Source: Xenoacremonium recifei | Taxonomy: Eukaryota; Ascomycota; Sordariomycetes; Hypocreales; Nectriaceae | Length of the DNA stretch: 64,000 bases | Assembly (NCBI GenBank): GCA_012184525.1 | Contig: WOFQ01000045.1 | Coordinates: 62,001-126,000 of the forward strand | Direction of reading: 5' to 3' | Part shown: one piece after another, positions 22,140 to 34,066 of the stretch | How positions within the stretch are numbered: the first letter of the stretch is position 1 | Layout: every line of letters starts with the position of its first letter | The notes under the pieces: model-generated | Database searches by the model: none | What the model saw: only the letters and a program-made list of their open reading frames with translations | What the model was told of the DNA's origin: nothing | Position numbers and translations under genes: made by a program

Positions 22140-25076
22140 ATGGCGTCCTTTTTCAAGAAGGTGGGGTCTGCTGTTGAGTCTGCTTTCGAGAAAGCTCCCG
22201 AAGAACGCCATTCGCACTCCCATCTTGGCGCCGAGTGCGGCCATCTTCATCCCGAAGACCACACAGCGAACCGATTCCATTCTTTCGCCCCCGAGTCTAG
22301 CGGCAACATCAAATGGTTTGTCGATGGCTGCTCCTACTTCTGGGCCGTATCCGAGGCCCTTGAACGTGAGTTTGTGATGAATGTGGCTTTTATAGATTGC
22401 TTCTAACGAGCAATTACAGAGGCTCAGGAGAGCATCTGGATCCTGGATTGGTGGCTGACCCCTGAGCTTCCGCTCCGCCGGCCTCTTGCGAAGAACGAGC
22501 AATACCGCCTCGATCATATGCTAAAGGCCGCTGCTGAGCGAGGCGTCATGGTCAATATCATCATTTACAAGGAAGTCGAGGCTGCCTTGAGCATCAATTC
22601 TGCGGTATGGTTTGTAATGAAGTAGATCTTGTTCAATTGTACTGACCCTTTCATAGTACACAAGGCAGACGTTGGAAAAACTGCACCCTAACATCAAGGT
22701 GTTTAGACACCCAGACCATGTTCCCAATGGCTACGATATTACCCAGGAGCTCGGCAAGTCTATCAAGCAACTAACCACCTTTGATCTCGCAAAGGCCTCG
22801 GGCGATGCCGTCAAGTCCGTCTACGGGACTTCGGACGACATTGTCCTGTACTGGGCCCACCACGAGAAGCTTATCGTAATTGATCGCAAGCTCGTTTTCA
22901 TGGGTGGTCTTGACTTGTGTATGCACCAATTACTACTTGATTAAAGGATGAGTAACTGATGGCTTCTAGGCTTTGGCCGCTGGGACACAAACAGTCACCC
23001 TATTGCAGATTGTCATCCGGGAGATCTAGATGCTGCCCTTTTCGTTGGCCAGGAGTTCAACAATGCTCGAGTATACGACTTTGCGAACTTGAACAACTGG
23101 CAGGAGAACAAGCGTATGTCTCGTATCCTAAGAGACCCGGAGAACACCACTGACAACTGATAGTTGACAGAACGAAGAGCTCCAGGATGGGATGGTCTGA
23201 CGTTGCTCTGAGCATGAATGGACCTATCGTTGACAGCCTAGTCTATCATTTCGTTGATAGATGGTCAGTGATTATTTCTATATCACGCTTAACTCATGCT
23301 AACCACTCCTCACTATAGGAATTTCCTGTGGACGATCAAATATTCCGACAAGAATGGAAAATATCAGGAGCTCAAGGCAGACCCGCCGGTTTCCGCACCA
23401 CCGCCAGAGGAACATCATACCCACAGATGGAGGCAGATGGCACAGGATAATCTGGGTGGCTTGACGGAGCAATTCAACCGAGGTCTTGACATGTTCACAC
23501 ATGGAGGCGACGGTTCACACCATGGACACCACCGCGGGCATCAGCAGCACGAGAACAATGTGCCTGTCCGTATCCAACTTACAAGAAGGTATGTTGTAGT
23601 ATTAAGTCAGGTATCTACGGGAAACTAACGGTTGAAGTTGCTGCGAATGGTCGTCTGGCCATAAGACGGAGCATTCCATCTCGAATGCGTACATGCGAGC
23701 TATCCAGACCGCAGAGAAGTTTGTGTACATCGAGAACCAGGTATGTTCTCCCTCGACTTCAGACAAGCTCGTGATGTGCTGATGGATGGTAGTTCTTCAT
23801 CACGGCAACAGATGACAAACAACACCCAGTGACGAACAAGATTGGTGCCGTGATTGTAGATCGAATCGTACAAGCCCACGAAGCCGGCGAGAAGTTTATG
23901 GTCATCGTACTCATGCCTGCTGTGCCGGCGTTCGCTGGTGATCTGAAGGCCGATGATTCCATTGGCACAAGGGCCATCATGGAGTTTCAGTACAACTCCA
24001 TCTGCCGTGGTGGCTATAGTATCATCGAGAAGCTTCAGAAGGCTGGCATCGATGATCCCAGCCGTTACATCACTTTCTACAACCTTCGCAACTTTGATCG
24101 AATCAACACCTCAACTACTTTGTCTTCGGCTCAGTCTCGCGCCGGAGTTTCGTACGAGGAAGCGAGAGAGGAACACGATGCCTACTATGGCGGACGCGAG
24201 TATCCCGATGAAGATGGCTCGCGTACCCATGATCGGTCCAACAAGTACCAGAGCGAGGCTCGCAACGTGGATGACAAGACGCTTGATACTATCAGCTCTT
24301 GCTACATGGATGGCGGCCGTGGTGTGGTCGATATTCCCTGGTACGGAAACCCTGATGATGAGATGAACTCGTTCGTTAGCGAGGAGCTTTACATTCACAC
24401 TAAGCTCCTTATTGCGGACGATCGCCTGGTCATTTGTGGTTCAGCGAATCTGAACGACCGCTCTCAACTCGGCACTCATGACTCCGAAATTGCCGTCGTC
24501 ATCGAGGATCCCACCCCTGTCGAAACTACCATGGATGGCGAACCCTTCATAGCTTCTAGATTCGCTGCATCCTTGCGTCGTTTCATCTTCCGCAAGCACC
24601 TTGGTCTTCTCCCTGACCAGCGTTGGGACGAGCCGAACCAGAATTGGCACCCCATCGACCGCAGCCCCAACAACTACGACTGGGGTTCGCCTGCCGACTC
24701 ACTTGTCCGCGACCCCTTGTCCCACAACTTCCAGAATCTCTGGAAGGGAACGGCAAAGACCAACACAGAGACGTTCAGCCGGGCTTTCCATCCTGTGCCC
24801 AACGATCTTGTGAAGAACTGGAACGACTATAAGGAGTTCTTCTCCAAGCACTTCATCATTCCGGGTAAGAAGATGGACGAGGACGAGAAGAAGGGCAAGG
24901 TCGAGTACGGACACATCGTTCCTGAAGAGTTCCCCGGTGGTGTCCAGGAAGTCAAGGAGTGGCTATCCCGTATCCGCGGAAATCTCGTCGAGATGCCTCT
25001 CCAGTTCTTGGTCGAGGAGGATATCGCAAAGGAAGGCCTGTCCTTCAACAGCCTGACGGACGAGATTTACACCTGA
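22140..25076 (+). CDS. phospholipase D, two HKD motifs
   Basis: Eight exons: 22140-22365, 22420-22604, 22657-22918, 22970-23113, 23164-23263, 23319-23588, 23638-23740 and 23793-25076. All are joined by 49-55 nt GT-AG introns with matching phases and give about 857 aa. Both catalytic HxKxxxxD motifs are intact: HEKLIVID (H206, K208, D213) followed by GGLDLC, and HTKLLIADD (H632, K634, D639) followed by GSANLNDRS. The two together form one active site that hydrolyses phosphatidylcholine to phosphatidic acid through a covalent phosphohistidine. No N-terminal PX or PH domain is present, unlike yeast Spo14. This is the shorter fungal PLD class. A His-rich, acidic insert (HGGDGSHHGHHRGHQ) lies before exon 7. 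Cytosolic or peripheral membrane location is likely. Confidence 0.95.
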
Positions 25077-25648
25077 TCGCAGTATCTGTCGTACGTAAAG
25101 GGTTAAAGGGAATAAGAAGGGATCTCATTTAGTCCAGTTTCTTTGGTTCGTATCTATCGAATGCGTACTGTCTTCTCTCCTGTCATGTTTCGCCATGTTC
25201 TTCTCGCTGTGCCTCCAATAATGCCAACAAGCATGACGCTGACAATGCACGACTATACAAGCAACACATAATAGAGGGCTGGTGTGTAGTAACAAGATGA
25301 AACGTATGCAAACAGCGCGTCTTTTCCACAAAGTGACTATGATACAGACAATACGCGGCCGACCGAACCCCTGAACTCCAGTATCCCCTCGAGTATATCT
25401 ATCAGGAGAGAGACAAGCACTTGAGAAAAAGAAGGAGGAAAAACGACCTTGGGTGATATCGGCTCAGCTCCCGTGGGTAATCCAATCTCCAAAGCATGCC
25501 ATGCCATGATTTCGTTTGTCCTCCGCCGCTCAAACGGCAAGTATATGTCTCGCCGTCTCGGGGTGCGAGCGGATCTATCTTCTCTGCCTCATTATCCGTC
25601 TCTTGTATTTCCGTCTCTTTTAGTTGTCATACAGCATAGTCGCATTGT
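25077..25648. other. intergenic region between convergent genes
   Basis: These 572 bp lie between the PLD 3' end (+) and the thioredoxin-protein 3' end (-). Nothing is supported except the expected 3' UTRs. Confidence 0.5.
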
Positions 25649-28131
25649 TTAATCCGCCTTGGCGTTGTTCTGACCTAGCAGCCCATCCTTAAGGAGTGAG
25701 TCATCCAGGCGGAAGTGACCGCCGCGGGTACGGCGGGTGCGGCCACGGAACCAAGAGACGGCGCCGAAAGCGACGCCCAGGAGGCAGCCCATGGAGAGGA
25801 AGGGGTGCTCAGTGAAGGTGACGCGGATGTCGAAGAAGACCTTCTCGAAGGCCGAGATGGTGAGCTTCGGCTTGATGACGTTGGGCGAGTAGACGACCTT
25901 GTCAAGCGTCTCCATGATGGATGTTCGGCTGACCAGGATGTAGTTGCCAGTGACGGTTTGATCCCAGTATCGTCGGCTCTGTAGAAATTGTGTGAGTATT
26001 GAGCTCAAAGGGGGGAGGAATTTGGGCGCGAGCAAACTTACATCTTCATCGTTGATAATGACCCGCTCGCCGTCCTTGACATCTATGCCATAGGTGGTTC
26101 GAACCCATCGTTGCCAGAAAACGCCGTCAACCCAGGCAAAAGACACCTCTTTCCGTCCGGCCATGTCCATATTCACGCGAATGGCTTTGGCAGCCCTAAG
26201 AGCCCGTTGGTCACCACGATCCTCGGCCTCCTCAATGCGCATCTGTTTGGAGTCGCGCAGCTTCTTTCTCTCGAGCTGGAACTCCTGGATTTGTCGGTCC
26301 ATCCACTCGTTGGCAGCACTCTTCATTTCCCTAAGAGCGGCGTGGAAATTGTCCGAGTCCTCGCGGTTCAAGACGCCGAGAACGACAATCTTGTGATCCA
26401 TAATCTGGCGAGCATTTGAGGCGGTGATTTCGGGAACGAGCGGTAGCCAGACCGACCGCATCCAGTCGAGAACACCATTGACATTTCTCATTTCGTTCGG
26501 GGTCAAGGGAGTGTAATAAGTCGGTCGACCTTCTCTCGAGACGATGAGTCGTGGCCACGTGGTGATCTGGAATCTTTCGTACAACTCGGGGTCGTTGGTC
26601 TTGACGAGCTTCGCGTGTCCTATGAGGTTAAGCGGAATCCTCTCAAGAGCCATAAAGTCCTCGTTGGTGGTCGCGTGATCATAGAAGTAGACGAAAATAA
26701 CCTCCTCCCGCTCCTCAAGAGCCCTGAAGGCTCCAGCATCGACGTCGGGGACACCGCTGGCGAGGTCAAGGGCCTTGTCAGCGTACTGGACGAAATCACC
26801 AAGGCCTCGCAGGCCCTGATATTCGGCACGCTCGCCTCCCTTAAAGAAGAGAAGAGTGGGAAAGGCACGGGCATGAACGTCTTTGCAAAGGCGGCTCTCC
26901 TTGTCGCAGTTGACCTCGCCAATGTTCAGCTTGCCTTGCATGTTCTTAGCCAGCTGTTCCCAGGTAGGTCCCATGGCCTGGCAGTGAGGACACCAAGGGG
27001 CGTAGAACTTGATGAACCAGGGATCCTGCGTCATAGTAACAAGTCTCTGGAAGCTCTCAGCGGTCAACGCGACGTTCACGCCACTAGGGTTAGGAGGTGT
27101 CGAAGGTTGCTTGGGCTTCTTGGCCTTGAGCATTTCGCCAGCAGTCGGAACTTTCCAGTCGGCTCCAAATGGTCTTGACTTCTCAGCAGCTTTGGCAGCT
27201 TTCACAGCACCATCGGCCTTCTCGGCAGCCTTAGGGGCGGTCTTCTCAGTGATAGAAAGTTCCTCGGCGGCAGGAATTTTGTCGGCCTTCGCAGGCTGCG
27301 TGTCAAGAATAGGCTTCTCAGCTTCCGCGGCCTTTCCAGCCTCAACGGCCTGTTCGGTGTCCAAAGGTTTCCTGGGAGCGTCGACGGGGGGCTTTCTGGC
27401 GGCAGCGAGGTCAGCAGCTTTTTGCTCCTTCTTAGCGTTCAGCTCAGAGGTCTTTTGGAGTAGCTTGTTGGTTGACTTCTCCTCCAGCACATTATCGCTG
27501 GCAGCCAACTCCTCATCCTCCGCAAGCGCCTTCTTAGAGGGCCATTCCGTGTCGCCAGGTGCGGGCAGTTCAAGGGTCGCAGGTCGTGATCCAGGCTTCT
27601 CCCTCTCAAGCGCCTTCTCGATGGTGGCGCTCAGCACGGTCATGTTCTTGGCCCCTCGAAGGTTTGCGTATGATGCTCCGTTTTCGTAGAGGATACTGGT
27701 TGGGTATGATTGTATCGCATGGTCGATGCACATGTCGTAGTAAGCGACGCAGTTGATCATGCCAAACCGGAAGTCGTATTCCTCCGTGAAGCTCTTTCCA
27801 TCCTCGGTTTGCGAAGTGTAGTAGAACTCGTAGATGGTCTGGTATGTCGGCGCGAAGTCTAAACAGTGAGGGCAATAAGGGCTAGATCATGGGTTAGAGG
27901 GGGAATGTCATGGGCGCCAGTCTTGGGATCATACCTGTAATGCTTAACCATAAGCCACTTGCTCTTCTTGATCTCGGCGTCCCAGTTGGAGGGGGTCAGC
28001 TCCAGCAGTGGAGGAACCGTAATCCCGTTGAAGACTGTTGGCCCCTTTGCAGTGTCTTCCTCCTTGGCATTGGACGCCGCCTGCGCAAAGGCTGACAGCC
28101 CAGTTAGGAGAGCAAGTGGTGAGAGTCGCAT
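25649..28131 (-). CDS. ER membrane protein with two thioredoxin modules (PDI/Eps1-like)
   Basis: Three exons: 28131-27935, 27881-26042 and 25978-25649, giving about 788 aa. A signal peptide opens the protein (MRLSPLALLTGLSAFAQA). A first thioredoxin module has CPHC at residues 69-72, and a second has WCPHC at 362-366 followed by a cis-Pro strand (RAFPTLLFFKGG). Between them lies a long Lys/Ala/Glu-rich linker of about 170 residues with no fold motif. Near the C terminus is one membrane segment (FLSMGCLLGVAFGAVSWF), then a basic tail. This matches membrane-bound protein disulphide isomerases such as yeast Eps1, which act in ER folding and quality control. The second intron (25979-26041, 63 nt; GTAAGT...CTACAG) is in frame and stop-free, so the unspliced frame also reads through. 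PDI activity is inferred from the CxxC motifs. Confidence 0.9.
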
Positions 28132-29066
28132 GACGAATGCAGGGCACCGAATCGGCGCGGGCTTCGGTCTAAATCAACAATGAATGGTGTATCGCGAATT
28201 AACGGGAGAGGACGCAAATATAGAACAGGTGATGGAGACACGTCGTCGTAAGAGGTCGATTCGTCGTAGGTATTCGGCGGGCGGAAAGAGCGAAGAGACC
28301 AAGGGCGAAGGTGATGATGAGCGTGCGTGTCGCTGATAACAATGCCGAAGCAGATGCAGCCGCTAGCACAGCATGGAGGGAAAGGAAACTGAAGGAAGTG
28401 CGGAGGAGAAGCCCGTCGCTGTGCAGTCCGAATCCCAGACCAGGGGAGAGGCGAAGACTGGGCGGCGTGAGCAACAGAAGCGTGCCAGAGCAGCGAAGGG
28501 GACGAGGAGATTGTAATCAGGAGAACCAACCCGTGTCAAGAACAAGATTCGCAACGGGTTTGGCGGCTGCCGCCACACCTCATGCATGGACGGACCCCGG
28601 TTGCGCCACACTGGGGCTTTGACGGCGTTTGGGCAGCTGCTGATTGGCTCCTTCTAAATGAGGCATGCATCCAGGGCGCCGCCTTCCCTCCATGTCAATT
28701 CCAGCGGCTAAACAGGCAGGTTGCCAATGGGAAGGCAGGAGCCATGTGGTCAAGGCCCAAACTCCCCATCATGTAATCCAGCTCCAAGATTCTCCCTCTT
28801 CCATGCCGACGTGAAATATTGAATTCTGGATCAGGTCGTACGCAAGACATCATTCTCCTCTTCCTTCTTGCCACAAATGCACGCATGAACGTCACATTGA
28901 CCAGTGTCTCGGAGCTTCACCCACAGTGTGCAACGTTCTACTCCCCGCCGCAAGTGAGACGAAGCAACGAGGCATCCTATGTTTGCAGCATGAAGTCATT
29001 GCTGTTTGAAGTCTTGTCTTGATAAAGCATCGTCTGATCCTATCAGTCCTTTACTTATGCGCCGAC
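28132..29066. promoter_or_regulatory. divergent promoter region (thioredoxin protein / TDP1)
   Basis: These 935 bp are shared by the minus-strand PDI-like gene and the plus-strand TDP1 gene. A CCAAT box in reverse (TGATTGG, 28641-28647) is present. The open frame at 28104-28529 (-) is CT-rich leader rather than a gene. Confidence 0.5.
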
Positions 29067-30794
29067 ATGGAGCGGCCTCCCAAAAGACAACGGGCCGATG
29101 ATGACGGACCGGAGGGCTTGAGTTCTTTGACACGTTCCATAAGTCCTCCGGCCAAGAAGCGCCGGGACTTGACTGTGAAAATCATCAAATCGCCTTGGCA
29201 ATTGACCTGGATCCGAGACCTTCCAGAAGAGTCAAATCGGGACGCTGTCACTTTAAAAGATCTTCTTGGTGATCCACTCATTTCGGAATGTTGGGAGTTC
29301 AACTACTTGCACGATATCCGATTTCTCATGGAAGCATTCGATGCAGACACCAGACATCTCGTCAAAGTTCATGTGGTCCATGGTTTCTGGAAGCAAGAAG
29401 ATCCGAATCGTATCGCCCTTGTCGTAAGTCTACACCCCTCGCGTCACTCTCATGCACCTTAGTTCCTCAGGGAATTGGGTGTGCGTTTGCTCTCCTCTTT
29501 CTTGCCCAAACAGGATGTGCGATAGGCCATTGGATCTGATCTCCTTCTCCAGGAAGATGCAACTGCGTATGACAATGTCCAATTGCATGTTGCTCCCATG
29601 CCCGAAATGTTTGGCACACATCACTCTAAGATGATGATACTGTTTCGCCATGACGACACAGCTCAAGTCATAATCCACACGGCCAATATGATCGCAAAGG
29701 ATTGGACCAACATGACTAACGCGGTCTGGAAATCCCCATTACTTCCCAGGACAAGTGATCCGTACGACGAGAATCCTTCTCCGCAGCAGCATAGTGTCGG
29801 TAGTGGCCAACGCTTCAAAGTCGACCTGCTTAACTACTTGAGAGCGTATGATCGCAGACGGAACACCTGCAAAGCTCTGAGGGACAAACTTGCTCAATAT
29901 GATTTCAAGTCAATCAAAGGCGCCTTGGTGGCCAGTGTACCTGGAAAGCATGATGCAAACGATGAGATGGAGACACCGTGGGGATGGTCAGCTTTGAAGA
30001 GATATATGCGGTGTATCCCATGTCAGCAGCAGGACGCCGAGGTGGTGGTCCAAATATCGTCAATTGCAACACTCGGAGCTAAGGATGATTGGCTCTTCAA
30101 GACTCTCTTTGGCCCTTTGGCGGGGAGCAAGAGCTCAAGTCTCACGAAGCCCAAGTTCAAAGTGGTCTTCCCAACTGCCGATGAAATTCGACGGTCATTG
30201 GACGGTTACGCATCTGGGGGATCGATTCATACCAAGATTCAATCTCAGCAGCAAATAAAGCAGCTTCAATATCTTCGCCCAATATTTCATCATTGGGCCA
30301 ATGATGCTCCAAATGGGAAAAGTGAGTCACACCGACCCCAGATACCCCATGTTTGCGAAGCTGACCGGCTGGAACTAGACCTACCCAATGAGGCTATGGT
30401 TCAAGAGGGTGGCCGACAACGTGCAGCTCCCCATATCAAGACATACATTAGATACGGAAAATCGTCCATTGATTGGGCCATGTTGACGTCGGCCAACTTG
30501 TCCAAGCAGGCATGGGGAGAAGCTCTCAGACCAACGGGCGAGGTTAGGATTGCGTCGTGGGAGATTGGCGTCTTGATTTGGCCCGAACTTCTGGAGGAGG
30601 GTTCGACAATGGTTGCGACGTTCAAGTCAGACAAACCGTCATCGACTCAGAGCGACGAAGAAACCAGGAAAACTATCATCGGGCTACGAATCCCGTACAA
30701 CCTCCCGCTGCAGCAGTACGGCGGCAACGAGACCCCGTGGGTGGCGACCATGGCCTACCGTGAGCCGGATTGGATGGGTCGAACGTGGGATTGA
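29067..30794 (+). CDS. TDP1: tyrosyl-DNA phosphodiesterase 1
   Basis: Three exons: 29067-29423, 29553-30321 and 30379-30794, giving about 513 aa. The two HKN-type catalytic motifs are intact. The first is THHSKMMILF (H143, K145) with the Asn of HTANM. The second is PHIKTYIRY (H394, K396) with the Asn of TSANLSKQAWG. Tdp1 removes topoisomerase I peptides and other 3' adducts from DNA, and acts in the nucleus. The N terminus has basic patches (PPKRQR, AKKRRD) that could be a nuclear signal. Intron 1 is long for this locus (129 nt). Intron 2 (30322-30378, 57 nt; GTGAGT...ACTAG) is in frame and stop-free; removing it restores the family-like NLPNEAM...GRQRAAPH. The ATG at 29067 is the first in frame. 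Confidence 0.95.
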
Positions 30795-31538
30795 TGGTGT
30801 GGACTCGGTCTCTGCAGTTGGCCGTCGCCTTTGTAACGGTCAACTAACTGGAGTCGTCTGGCCGCGAGACACACAAGAGGTGCATGTCTCAGTCGACCTC
30901 GCCCACGACAATCAGGCCAGGACTCTGCACGCCGTCCTCCGATCCGATGGGCGGTTGAAGCGTGTGGCACACTAGAGTAGCCGTATCACGACCTTGCCAG
31001 GTTTGGCTTCCACAGCCGCAGATTATGGGAGGGGTTTGTACGGTCAACTCCACCCGCATGGCCGCCGTTCTCCGTCAAAAGGGCGCGCTTGTGCTCATCC
31101 GTATCTCATCTCCAGCAAGACGCAGCGCTAGCGTCGCTGCCCGCGGTGACTCTTATTAACAAGCTTCCCGTCCCGCTCCAGATTGGCCGTCTGGTGGCAA
31201 CGTCCAACCTCACTCAACCTCGCCGACCTACTCATACAATCTTCATTGTTGCTGTCGACACGCACGCAACACTTGCAGGCAGTATCGTGAAGACGACCAT
31301 TGGCTCGATGTTTGGTTCCGCAACCTCACCCAGTTGCCTCCTCGCCCCTCCAAATTTCGCCTTTGCAAATTTGCCCTGAGGGAAGTGCAAGCTGGTGGCG
31401 CCGCGGAAAAGACCAGGAGCCCTGTCGCATCACGAGTCCTGAAGAACTTTCAGTTGAAGAATCCGTTGGCCTGCTCAACAGAACTTGATCCAATTTCACC
31501 GATTTTTACCAATTCTCACCTCTCAAGGTTCTCTAACA
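30795..31538. promoter_or_regulatory. intergenic region before the MATE gene
   Basis: These 744 bp follow TDP1 and precede the MATE start on the same strand. They hold the TDP1 3' UTR and the MATE promoter. No gene is seen; the open frames here lack protein character. Confidence 0.45.
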
Positions 31539-33560
31539 ATGAGACACAATCGAGGAAGCTTCTCATCGGCCCATGATGTGCGGTCCGTCCTCGGATCCTC
31601 ATTCAGATCGGGCTCCCCGCTCGCCGAAGCGTTCATCGCCCAAGACATTGCCGCCGAGTGCTCAGACGACAACGACGCCGACCATGCCGTTGAGGATGAG
31701 TCGGACTCGGAGGTCGACCCCGGCCCCACCATGTACCGCCGTGCCAGCGGCGTGGCATACGGAGGCACCCGGCTTGTGTTTAACCCGCAGACGCTCGACG
31801 AGCCGGCCATGACGCCGCTTGAGCGGAAGCAATCGCGGAATGCCGAGCGGAGTCTGCTCCGGGATAATCATGTGCTCCCGCCCAAGCACCCTCATCACAA
31901 GCAGACGTTCCTCTCACGGCTCTATCGTCGACTATTCAGCACCAAGGTGCCTACGGGCGATGAGGAAAGCCCTGCCATTGTGGTGCAGCCACCTGGAGAG
32001 ACGTCCCCTCTTCTGGGAAGCGGCAGCGGCAGTCCCTCGAGTTCCGTAGACGACCATCTCGCTGAGACGTGGGAGCAGGCAGTTGCCTCGGGGCGTCTTC
32101 GCACGACCTGGCAGCGAGAGTCGAAGACAATCTTCTCCTACTCAGCACCCTTGATTGTGACCTTTGTGCTGCAGTACTCGATCAACGTCACCAGCATCTT
32201 TGCTGTGGGACGGATTGGAATGATTGAGCTCGGTGCAGTTTCCTGTAAGTTCTATCAATGCCTCATACCAGGACATGTCCAAGCTAACGTGAGTCTAAGT
32301 GGCCAACATGTCTGCTGCCATCACTTGTCTGGCTCCCTTCCAGGGCCTTGCCACGAGTCTTGACACGCTCTGCGCTCAGGCATACGGCTCCGGCCATAAG
32401 CATCTCGTTGGACTGCAGTTCCAGCGCATGACGGCCTTTCTATTTTGCCTCGCCGTGCCTGTGGCCGTCTTGTGGCTCTTCGCAGAAAACGTCCTCTGGT
32501 ACGTCGTTCCAGACCCGGAGTCTGCCCGTCTCGCGGGGCTCTACCTGCGCGTCATGATCTTCAGCATCCCAGGCTTCATTCTGTTCGAGGGCGGTAAACG
32601 ATTCACGCAGGCGCAGGGTCTGTTCAAAGCAACGACATATGTGCTCTTGGTTGTTGCGCCTCTGAACATCTTCATCAGCTGGTTCCTCGTCTGGCACCTC
32701 GGCTGGGGCTTTATAGGAGCGCCCATTGCCGTTGCCATCACCGAGAACCTTCTGCCTCTGATGCTCTTCCTGTATGTTAAATTCGTCGACGGCCAACAGT
32801 GCTGGGGCGGTTTCAGCAAACGTGCCCTGACCAACTGGTGGGTCATGATCCGGCTTGCACTACCAGGCATGATCATGGTCGAGGCCGAGTGGCTGGCTTT
32901 TGAGATCATGACGCTCCTGGCCAGTCGTTTCGGCTCAGAGTACCTCGCAGCCCAGAGCGTCCTGACGACACTAGCCTCTGTCTCGTACCAGATCCCCTTC
33001 CCCGTGTCTATTGCGGCCTCTACACGCGTTGCCAATCTTATTGGGGCCGGTCTCGTTGATGCAGCGAGGACTACGGCCAAAGTGGTATGTCCTTACTTAT
33101 TCACTTCCCCTTTTTGACCATATCCGTACTGACTTTATGCCAGGCCTTCGTGGTTTCTCTCTTCCTGGGCATTCTTAACCTTGTCATCTACAGCACGCTC
33201 CGTTACCAGCTGCCCCTCCTATTCACAAACGACCCCGACGTCATTTCTATTTGCGCCACCGTCATGCCGCTCGTTGCTGTCATGCAGGTCTTCGACGGTC
33301 TCGGCGCTGGCGCTCATGGCCTGCTGCGTGGTATTGGCAAGCAAACCATCGGTGGGCCCGCTAACCTCGTCGCCTACTATGTTATCTCGCTCCCCTTGTC
33401 CTTAGGCCTCGCCTTTGGTCTGGGATGGGAGCTCGAGGGCCTGTGGATCGGCGTTACTGTTGGGCTCATTGTCGTGTCCCTGATCGAGTATGTGTATCTG
33501 CTGTATACTGATTGGCATGTCGCGGCGCAGGAGGCTGCGTTACGAAACTCGGCTGGTTAA
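31539..33560 (+). CDS. MATE-family multidrug/toxin efflux transporter
   Basis: Three exons: 31539-32244, 32300-33084 and 33144-33560, with introns of 55 and 59 nt, giving 635 aa. The N-terminal ~200 residues are cytosolic: acidic (SDDNDADH, DESDSEVDPG), then basic and Ser-rich (ETSPLLGSGSGSPSSS). About twelve hydrophobic segments follow, beginning with IFSYSAPLIVTFVLQYS. The family-typical ATSLDTLCAQAYGSGHKH lies between helices 2 and 3, and the second repeat has GLGAGAHGLLRGIGKQ. MATE proteins export drugs or metabolites by H+ or Na+ antiport; fungal members such as Erc1 sit in the vacuole or plasma membrane. The substrate cannot be told from sequence. The start is the first ATG in frame (MRHNRGSF); the frame is open 18 codons further up but without ATG. 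Confidence 0.93.
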
Positions 33561-34066
33561 GTTAGGAAGGAAAGCTGGCTATGGATGCGGATATGGAGAC
33601 ATGTCGTACATACTGTCAGATATGTATCCGTATTGGGCGCATTGTCATGAAGAAATGGTTATTGATGAAGCTTGCGTGTTCTCTGAAGAGAATATCTTGG
33701 TTAAAAGAGAAGAGTAATGGCGTTGTTCAGACCGGCACACGGGTTGGAGACTTAGACCTACGATATAAGAACCGCAATACAAATGACACGATGTTCATGA
33801 CAGAAACTCTTACACTTTGATTTGATATAAAGCATCGTCTATCATTACAACCCAGCCCGCCTGTCAAATGCTACCTTAACTAGCACGACGGAGAGTACCA
33901 AAGCAGAGAAACAAGAAACCATTTAAAAAGGTATACTCCCCCTCCCATTCCATTCTTCTGGCCCGTCTTCCCCCCTTTTTCAGTATTTAGTTTGTCCACG
34001 AAACTCCCAAGTCCGTCATGAAACCCCCCCCCGCGGCGGAAATGCAAAGGCGAAAACAAAGGGGGC
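33561..34066. other. intergenic region between convergent genes
   Basis: These 506 bp hold the 3' ends of the MATE (+) and ARP9 (-) genes. A run of nine Cs lies at 34024-34032. No gene is seen. Confidence 0.5.
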
